From Leminorella grimontii ATCC 33999 = DSM 5078 (GTDB lineage: Bacteria > Pseudomonadota > Gammaproteobacteria > Enterobacterales > Enterobacteriaceae): a DNA stretch of 64,000 nt. The first letter of the stretch is position 1, and each line of letters begins with the position of its first letter. The stretch covers positions 44,639-108,638 of the forward strand of contig NZ_AUUA01000014.1 of NCBI RefSeq assembly GCF_000439085.1, in the 5' to 3' direction. The notes under the pieces are model-generated. The model was not told where the DNA came from. It saw only the letters and a program-made list of their open reading frames with translations, and made no database searches. Made by a program: the position numbers and the translations under genes. This document shows, one piece after another, positions 57,940 to 64,000 of this stretch.

Positions 57940-59016
57940 CTACCCTATGTATCGAGTCGCTACGCGGGCGGTTAGCTTGGTAATCAGCTCGTAGGGGATG
58001 ATGTTGGTATATTCAGCGATAGTCTCTACCGGCAGCCCCTCGCCCCAGATAACGGCCTCATCGCCGACTTTGTCGGTTGCTTCGGGTCCTAAATCAACGG
58101 TAATCATATCCATTGAAACGCGGCCAACCAGCGGCACTCTGCGGCCGTTAATCAGCACCGGCGTGCCGTTTGGCGCATTGCGCGGGTAGCCGTCGCCGTA
58201 GCCGATAGCGACCACGCCGATTCGCGTATCCCGCTCGCTCACCCACGCGCCGCCGTAGCCAACCGGCTCGCCGGCCCGGTGTTCACGCACGGCGATAAGG
58301 CTGGCCTTCAGCGTCATGGCGGCCTTAAGTCCGAACTTTTCTCCAATACTGTCAGCCAGCGGCGATACGCCATAAAGGATAATTCCCGGACGGATCCAGT
58401 CGCGGTGGGCCTCAGGCCATAGCAGAATGCCGCCTGACGCAGACAAAGACTTCAGCCCCGGCTTGCCGCCTGCAAACGCGTCAAAGCGCGCAATCTGCTG
58501 GCGGGTCACGTCAACTTCAAGCTCGTCGGCGCGGCTAAAGTGGGTCATCAAATTAACCGGTTGAACCACGTTCTTACAGGCGCTCAGACGCAGGTAGAAG
58601 GCCTCCGCCTGCTCCGGACGAACGCCAAGGCGATGCATGCCGGTATCAATTTTCATCCAAACGCGGACCGGGCAATCAAGGTTCGCTTCCTCCAAGGCCG
58701 CTAGCTGCTCGACGCTGTGCACAACCGTCTCGATATTGTTGACCGCCAGCATCGGCAGGTCTTCCGCGCTGAAAAAGCCTTCCATCAGCAGGATGGGCTT
58801 GATAACTCCGCCCGAACGCAGCGCCAGCGCTTCTTCAATGCGCGCTACGCCAAAACAGTCTGATTCGGGTAACGTATGGGCAACTTCCAACAGGCCGTGG
58901 CCGTATGCGTTTGCCTTAACGACGGAAATGGCGCGACACCCCGGCGCCATTTCGTGAATGCGCCGCAGGTTATGCCTGAGCGCGTTGCGGTCAACGACCG
59001 CCGTTGCCGAAATCAT
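57940..59016 (-). CDS. alr: Alanine racemase
   Basis: PLP enzyme, 358 aa, making D-alanine for peptidoglycan. The cofactor lysine is K34 ([11 protein letters not shown]); the second-half catalytic Tyr lies in [20 protein letters not shown] precedes the ATG. It follows dnaB on the same strand, as in E. coli. Confidence 0.97.
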   Translation of the reverse strand: MISATAVVDRNALRHNLRRIHEMAPGCRAISVVKANAYGHGLLEVAHTLPESDCFGVARIEEALALRSGGVIKPILLMEGFFSAEDLPMLAVNNIETVVHSVEQLAALEEANLDCPVRVWMKIDTGMHRLGVRPEQAEAFYLRLSACKNVVQPVNLMTHFSRADELEVDVTRQQIARFDAFAGGKPGLKSLSASGGILLWPEAHRDWIRPGIILYGVSPLADSIGEKFGLKAAMTLKASLIAVREHRAGEPVGYGGAWVSERDTRIGVVAIGYGDGYPRNAPNGTPVLINGRRVPLVGRVSMDMITVDLGPEATDKVGDEAVIWGEGLPVETIAEYTNIIPYELITKLTARVATRYIG

Positions 59017-59184
59017 GTTGGATCCTTAGTTAATCAATACGATAAGAATAGCGCCCCGAGCGCTGTCATAGGCTAACCGCTTAATTATTTAGCCGCCTAT
59101 GTGAAGCCGATATGAAACGGGAATGAAACCGCCGTGAAGCGGTAGAAAAAGTCGGCCGTCGGGAACGCTATTTTTAAAAATTCA

Positions 59185-60594
59185 CTACTCGTCATCGAAC
59201 TGCATCGGCCCCGCGTAGTTATCAAACCGGGACCACTGCCCTTGGAAGGTCAAGCGAACGGAGCCGATAGGACCGTTACGCTGCTTGCCGAGAATAATCT
59301 GCGCAATGCCCTTCTCTTCACTGTTTTCGTTATAAACTTCGTCACGATAGATAAACATGATGACGTCGGCGTCCTGCTCGATAGAGCCTGATTCACGCAG
59401 GTCCGAGTTGACCGGGCGCTTGTCGGCCCGCTGCTCAAGGCTACGGTTAAGCTGGGACAGCGCAACGACCGGCACCTGAAGCTCTTTGGCCAGCGCTTTG
59501 AGAGAACGGGATATTTCGGCTATTTCCAACGTGCGGTTATCTGACAAAGAAGGCACGCGCATCAGCTGCAGGTAGTCGATCATAATCATGCTCAGCCCGC
59601 CGTGTTCGCGAAAAATGCGGCGAGCGCGCGAGCGGACTTCCGTCGGCGTCAAGCCGGACGAATCGTCGATATACATGTTCCGCTTTTCAAGCAGAATGCC
59701 CATCGTGCTGGAAATGCGCGCCCAGTCCTCATCGTCCAACTGACCGGTTCGGATCCGAGTCTGATCGACGCGGGACAACGACGCTAGCATACGCATCATG
59801 ATTTGTTCGCAGGGCATCTCCAGGCTGAAAATCAGCACCGGCTTTTCCTGCATCATCGCCGCGTTTTCGCACAGGTTCATGGCAAAGGTGGTTTTCCCCA
59901 TTGAGGGACGAGCCGCAACGATGATCAGGTCAGACTTTTGCAGGCCGGCGGTCTTCTTGTCCAGATCGTGGAAGCCGGTGGAAACGCCGGTCACGCCGTC
60001 ATGAGGGCGCTGATAGAGCTGTTCGATACGGCTGACGGTCTCTTCCAGAATCTGATCGATGCTTTTAGGACCTTCGTCCTTATTTGTACGACTCTCGGCA
60101 ATTTGAAAAACGCGAGATTCGGCTAAGTCCAGCAGCTCTTCGCTGCTTCTCCCTTGGGGATCGTAGCCGGCGTCGGCGATTTCATTAGCAACCGAGATCA
60201 TATCCCGCACGACCGCGCGTTCGCGAACGATGTCGGCATAGGCACCGATGTTCGCCGCGCTGGGCGTATTCTTCGACAGCTCCGCCAAATAGGCGAAGCC
60301 GCCCACCTGATCCAACTCGCCCTTCTGCTCCAAAGATTCGGACAGGGTAATCAGGTCGATCGGATTTCCCTGCTCCAGCAGCCTCTGCATTTCGGTAAAA
60401 ATAACGCGGTGCGGGCGGCTGTAAAAGTCGCCCGACGTGACGCGCTCGGCCACGTTGTCCCAGCGTTCGTTATCCAGCATCAGGCCGCCGAGGACGGACT
60501 GTTCGGCCTCCAGAGAATGGGGAGGCATTTTCACGCCTTCAATCTGACGATCGCGAGATTCAGCCGGTTTGTTGAAGGGTTTATTTCCTGCCAT
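59185..60594 (-). CDS. dnaB: Replicative DNA helicase DnaB
   Basis: Hexameric 5'-3' helicase, 469 aa. N-terminal primase-interaction domain (PHSLEAEQSVLGGLMLDN), linker, and RecA-like domain with Walker A ARPSMGKTTFAMN and Walker B MIMIDYLQLM. Length and sequence are normal for Enterobacterales. The ribosome-binding site is weak. It is followed by alr on the same strand. Confidence 0.98.
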   Translation of the reverse strand: MAGNKPFNKPAESRDRQIEGVKMPPHSLEAEQSVLGGLMLDNERWDNVAERVTSGDFYSRPHRVIFTEMQRLLEQGNPIDLITLSESLEQKGELDQVGGFAYLAELSKNTPSAANIGAYADIVRERAVVRDMISVANEIADAGYDPQGRSSEELLDLAESRVFQIAESRTNKDEGPKSIDQILEETVSRIEQLYQRPHDGVTGVSTGFHDLDKKTAGLQKSDLIIVAARPSMGKTTFAMNLCENAAMMQEKPVLIFSLEMPCEQIMMRMLASLSRVDQTRIRTGQLDDEDWARISSTMGILLEKRNMYIDDSSGLTPTEVRSRARRIFREHGGLSMIMIDYLQLMRVPSLSDNRTLEIAEISRSLKALAKELQVPVVALSQLNRSLEQRADKRPVNSDLRESGSIEQDADVIMFIYRDEVYNENSEEKGIAQIILGKQRNGPIGSVRLTFQGQWSRFDNYAGPMQFDDE

Positions 60595-60933
60595 AGTGAA
60601 AACGCCGCATAAAATTCATTATCAGTGAAAACGCAGAGTATACCCTCTCTTAGCCCTAATCGACACCGTTGCGTAGGGTTCTGCTCATCCCTACTGACGG
60701 CGTTTTGCTCCGCAAACGCCGCCGATGCGGCATCGTCTTGGTATATCCGACCCAAAAGATCGTTGAGTTATTATTTAATAAAAAATAATGCAGACTGGTT
60801 CACAAAAATATCTTATTGAATAGTCGTCTTATTTTATCTCGCACAAACAAACTTTATCCTACCCGATGCGCGGTTGTATGCGCATCATGGCACCACCATT
60901 GAACGACCGATAATTAACAACAAGGAAGGCCTT
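60595..60933. other. Intergenic region between dnaB and the esterase gene
   Basis: About 340 bases holding the divergent promoters of dnaB and the esterase gene. No further gene or clear operator is seen. Confidence 0.5.
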
Positions 60934-62007
60934 ATGCCTCTATCCATCATAAAGTTAACGCCCGGTGGAGTAATTAAAAGTTTGTTTTCCATTCCTCTGC
61001 TTTTTACTTTCGCAAATACCTGCCACGCGCAGCCTAAAGAGATCCGACTTAAAGACGTCGGCAGCTTCCACATCGGCGGCGAACGGGTGACGCTGTCCGG
61101 CCTGCCGGTAAAAGAGGTGCAGGCCGTCGCCGGCGGCCCTGTGAGAAAATCCGATCCCAACGGCGACTATCAGGTTGGGCAAATGTATGTACAGTACATG
61201 CTTCAGGCCAACCCCGTTTCCAACTACCCGATGATGTTTTGGCACGGCGGCGGTATGACGGGCGTAACCTGGGAAACTAAACCGGACGGTCAGCCCGGCT
61301 GGCACGCATTCTTTCTGCGCGCAGGATTTGATACCTATGTATCCGACGCCGTCGAGCGCGGGCGTTCATCCTGGGCCAGATACCCGGAAATCGTCAAGAG
61401 CGAACCGGAACACCGCACGCAAAACGCCGGTTGGAATATGTTTCGCATCGGCCCCGCCGACGGTTATCACAGCGAACCGGCCCAGCGAGTCGCCTATCAG
61501 GGCGAGCGTTTTCCCGTTGCCTACTGGGACCAATTCTGGAAACAGAGCGTCGCACGCTGGACAACCAGCAACACTATGACGCTGGCCGCCTACCGGCAGC
61601 TGATTGATAAAGTCGGCCCCAGCATTTTGGTCGTCCACAGTCAGGGAGCCGCCTTCGCGCTGACAACGGCGCAAAATGAACCGAGCCGCTTCAAGGCGCT
61701 GGTGCTTTTAGAGCCTTCCGGCGCACCCGATCCGGAAAAAGTCGACGTAGCGCAGGTCAAGGACGTCAAATTCTTGGTATTCTGGGGAGATTATATTGCC
61801 GAAAGCCCGCTGTGGAGCACTTATCGGGCCAACGTAGAGAAGTATTTAACGGCGGTAAAAAACGCGGGCGGTTCCGTTGAGTATATCGATCTGCCGGCCA
61901 GAGGCGTTAAGGGAAACACCCATCTGCTGATGATGGACAATAACTCTGACGAGCTGGCACAGATGACGTTTGACTGGCTTAAGCAGCAGAAGCTGTTAAA
62001 ACCGTAA
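60934..62007 (+). CDS. Secreted alpha/beta-hydrolase, esterase-713-like
   Basis: 357 aa with an N-terminal signal peptide (SLFSIPLLFTFANTCHA/QPKE). The fold and motifs resemble Alcaligenes esterase 713: the WHGGGMTGVTWETKPDGQPG segment, nucleophile S236 (VVHSQGAAFALT), acid Glu in VLLEPSGAPD and His in KGNTHLLMMDN. The natural substrate of the family is unknown. The ATG at 60934 has AAGGAAGG just upstream; the longer frame is rejected. A stem of 10 bp follows the gene. Confidence 0.85.
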   Translation: MPLSIIKLTPGGVIKSLFSIPLLFTFANTCHAQPKEIRLKDVGSFHIGGERVTLSGLPVKEVQAVAGGPVRKSDPNGDYQVGQMYVQYMLQANPVSNYPMMFWHGGGMTGVTWETKPDGQPGWHAFFLRAGFDTYVSDAVERGRSSWARYPEIVKSEPEHRTQNAGWNMFRIGPADGYHSEPAQRVAYQGERFPVAYWDQFWKQSVARWTTSNTMTLAAYRQLIDKVGPSILVVHSQGAAFALTTAQNEPSRFKALVLLEPSGAPDPEKVDVAQVKDVKFLVFWGDYIAESPLWSTYRANVEKYLTAVKNAGGSVEYIDLPARGVKGNTHLLMMDNNSDELAQMTFDWLKQQKLLKP

Positions 62008-62032
62008 TCGCCTTGAGTAAAAGGTGAAAAAC

Positions 62033-62056
62033 GCGGCGCGGGCAAACCCGCGTCGC
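62033..62056 (+). terminator. Hairpin after the esterase gene
   Basis: GCGGCGCGGG (62033-62042) pairs with 62047-62056 (one G-T pair) around CAAA. There is no T-run, so it may be a stabiliser instead of a classical terminator. Confidence 0.4.
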
Positions 62057-62209
62057 CATAGCGACACCGTCAGCGCATATACTAAATAAGCCAGCGTTTA
62101 CAAACGCTGTGAAGGTAAAACGCAGCCATCACGAGCGCCACCTCCCGTCGATGCTGAAAACACATCCCCGCCAGCTCTTATAGCGAACAGACAACCATAA
62201 GGAGTTCAC

Positions 62210-63193
62210 ATGGCAACGCGTATTGAATTCAGCCAACACGGCGGCCCACAAGCGTTGAACGTCGTTGAATTTACCCCTGCAGACCCGGCTGACGGCGAAG
62301 TACAAATAGAAAACCGCGCAATCGGCATCAACTATATTGATACCTACATTCGCAGCGGCCTCTATCCCGTACCTCGCCTGCCCAGCGGCCTCGGCACCGA
62401 AGCGGCAGGCGTCGTGGTCAAAATCGGACGCGGAGTGGAACACCTTAAGCCGGGCGATCGCGTCGTGTACGCTCAGGCGGCGCTGGGCGCTTACAGCACG
62501 ATTCACAACGCGCCGGCGGACAAGGTCGTTACGCTGCCCAAGTCCATCTCCTATGAACAGGCCGCCGCCTCGTTCCTTAAAGGGCTTACCGTTTACTACC
62601 TGCTGTATATGACCTACCACGTCAAGCCCGGCGAAGTCATTTTGTTCCATGCCGCCGCAGGCGGCGTTGGCCGCATCGCCTGTCAATGGGCGAAAGCGCT
62701 GGGCGTGAAGCTTATCGGCACCGTGGGCAGCGCGCAGAAGGCCGAACAGGCCAAAAAGGACGGCGCCTGGGCCACGATTAACTATCAGGAAGAAAACATC
62801 GCCGAACGCGTGGCCGCGTTGACGAACGGAGAAAAGGTCAACGTGGTCTATGACTCCGTGGGCAAAGCCACCTGGACGGCGTCACTCGACAGCCTACGCC
62901 CGTTGGGGCTGATGGTCAGCTTCGGCAACTCGTCCGGCCCGGTAACCGGCATAGACATCGGCATCCTGAATCAAAAAGGTGGGCTGTACGTAACTCGCCC
63001 CTCACTGGGTCACTATTTGAAAACTCACGCTCAGTTGCAGAGAGCGGCCAATGAGCTATTTTCCCTCATCGCCAGCGGCGCGATTAGCGTCGACGTTCCT
63101 GCCGAGCAGCGTTTTCCACTTCATGAGGCCGTTCGCGCGCACCAAGCGCTGGAAAGTCGAAAAACCGTGGGCTCTTCGCTGCTGATCCCCTAA
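62210..63193 (+). CDS. qor: NADPH:quinone oxidoreductase
   Basis: Zinc-free medium-chain dehydrogenase/reductase, 327 aa, the length of E. coli Qor. Cofactor-binding HAAAGGVGRIACQWAKALG and the family start IEFSQHGGPQALN...NYIDTYIRSGLYP are present. AAGGAG precedes the ATG. In E. coli qor is next to dnaB; here the esterase gene lies between them, pointing to a local insertion. Confidence 0.95.
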   Translation: MATRIEFSQHGGPQALNVVEFTPADPADGEVQIENRAIGINYIDTYIRSGLYPVPRLPSGLGTEAAGVVVKIGRGVEHLKPGDRVVYAQAALGAYSTIHNAPADKVVTLPKSISYEQAAASFLKGLTVYYLLYMTYHVKPGEVILFHAAAGGVGRIACQWAKALGVKLIGTVGSAQKAEQAKKDGAWATINYQEENIAERVAALTNGEKVNVVYDSVGKATWTASLDSLRPLGLMVSFGNSSGPVTGIDIGILNQKGGLYVTRPSLGHYLKTHAQLQRAANELFSLIASGAISVDVPAEQRFPLHEAVRAHQALESRKTVGSSLLIP

Positions 63194-63270
63194 TGTTGCT
63201 TATGTGCCGGTGTCAAAACGCCGGCATTGCTTTATCATGCGGTTATAAAACCAAAAGAGAGACACAATCT

Positions 63271-63762
63271 ATGGGAATGCTTGCCCGCTATATTGCCGTG
63301 AGTGAAGACGAGCTTAATCGACTCATTGACCTAGGCGACGAACCGTTAACTGACGAAATCGACATGCTGGAAGAGAAAAATCCGACGCTGGATCTCGATA
63401 AGATGTGGGACGGCCTGCACTTTATCCTGACCGGCGTATCCGCCAGTGAACCGTTAGAAGGCGACCCGCTGAGCGATGCCATCGTCGGCGTTCACGTTAT
63501 CGACGACGAAACGTTCATCGCCGCAACGGGCAACGGTGAGCTGAAAGAGATTATTAACGCCCTGAGCGGTGTCGACAGAAAGGCGCTTAAGGCCGAATTC
63601 TCTCCCCGTACCCTTGATGAAGAAAATATTTATCCGGACATCTGGCAGTCGGAAAATAAAGATTCGCTGTTTGAGGAGCTGGAGCAGGCGCTCGAGCAGC
63701 TTATTCACTTTTATCAGCAGTGTCTGAAAGACGGCAGCCACGTACTGGTCACCATCTTCTGA
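63271..63762 (+). CDS. YfbM-family (DUF1877) protein
   Basis: 163 aa cytoplasmic protein of the DUF1877 family. It begins MGMLARYIAVSEDEL and keeps LDKMWDGLHFILTG and ENIYPDIW, aligned from memory with E. coli YfbM (MGMIGYFAEI..., KRWDFLHFGLTG). The function is unknown. The longer upstream frame from 63193 has no support. A short GC-rich hairpin follows. Confidence 0.85.
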   Translation: MGMLARYIAVSEDELNRLIDLGDEPLTDEIDMLEEKNPTLDLDKMWDGLHFILTGVSASEPLEGDPLSDAIVGVHVIDDETFIAATGNGELKEIINALSGVDRKALKAEFSPRTLDEENIYPDIWQSENKDSLFEELEQALEQLIHFYQQCLKDGSHVLVTIF

Positions 63763-63768
63763 TATCAG

Positions 63769-63784
63769 GGCCGCCCTGGCGGCC
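63769..63784 (+). terminator. Possible terminator after the DUF1877 gene
   Basis: GGCCGC (63769-63774) pairs with GCGGCC (63779-63784) around CCTG; TTCCCCTCTCCT follows, with no true T-run. Confidence 0.4.
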
Positions 63785-64000
63785 TTCCCCTCTCCTGCCG
63801 CAACCCCGTGTGAGGAAGGAAAAGAATTGATACTAGGGATTAGATTGAAAAAGACGGGAATTCGCGGGATTTTTAAAGGGTTAGAGGAAAACGCTTATTT
63901 GATACCAGTCTCCCAAAAGCGGGGGAATTACAAAACATTTGATACTACGCTCTATTCATTCAAACCATATTTAAAGAACGTTTAAACGAAATTTTAAATT

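Noticed and set aside
1..64000. CRISPR arrays, insertion sequences, tRNA or rRNA genes
   Set aside because: I looked for regular spaced repeats, transposase-like proteins, terminal inverted repeats and tRNA-like cloverleaf ends and found none.

Overview
The window is chromosomal DNA from a gamma-proteobacterium of the order Enterobacterales. Nearly every gene has a close counterpart in E. coli, often in the same local order: ulaABCDEF/ulaG/ulaR, kdpFABCDE, zraP/zraSR, ghxP-yjcE, ssb...uvrA, alr-dnaB, yfhM-pbpC. GC content looks to be in the low-to-mid fifties (by eye), with AT-rich pockets between genes. A double-headed 2-hydroxyacyl-CoA dehydratase activase, a dCMP deaminase and a membrane-anchored bactofilin are less typical of E. 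coli. They would fit a lineage such as Budviciaceae (Leminorella/Pragia/Budvicia), but that placement is a guess. I see no prophage, insertion sequence, CRISPR array, tRNA or rRNA.

Layout. 1-2500: 3' end of cptA (LPS phosphoethanolamine transferase), two small unknown genes, and a DUF134 regulator translationally coupled to a NifX/NafY-like protein with a Cys/His-rich tail. 2670-11150: a very large alpha-2-macroglobulin followed by pbpC, the usual periplasmic-defence and cell-wall-repair pair. 11120-13200: an MFS transporter and a secreted M23 peptidase. 13200-14010: a long non-coding stretch with strong hairpins, then a 1440-residue activase/dehydratase-type Fe-S protein. 18400-22400: divergent zraP and zraSR around a sigma-54 promoter and three operator-like palindromes. 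22500-25850: a tautomerase-family protein, a TerC-family exporter, YbjG and a ketopantoate-reductase-like enzyme. 25850-32760: the complete L-ascorbate system, with ulaA-F leftward, ulaG and ulaR rightward, and repeated operator-like elements between ulaA and ulaG. 32770-39280: MgtE, a DUF3892 protein in AT-rich DNA, YjcE, GhxP and a small membrane protein. 39390-47340: the full kdp potassium-uptake operon with its sensor/regulator and an exact KdpE box. 47350-50440: an AraC regulator and its divergent EamA transporter, dCMP deaminase and a membrane protein. 50500-54850: ssb and uvrA, separated here by an extra lipoprotein gene that lies next to the LexA box. 54860-63760: bactofilin, a DAACS symporter, alr, dnaB, a secreted esterase, qor and a YfbM-type protein.

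The most interesting items are the lipoprotein gene next to the uvrA SOS box, the palindrome array and sigma-54 promoter between zraP and zraS, the DUF134/NifX-like pair with paired palindromes at its promoter, and the structured leader with an antisense reading frame upstream of the activase. All homology calls rest on recognising protein sequences from memory; no searches were run.
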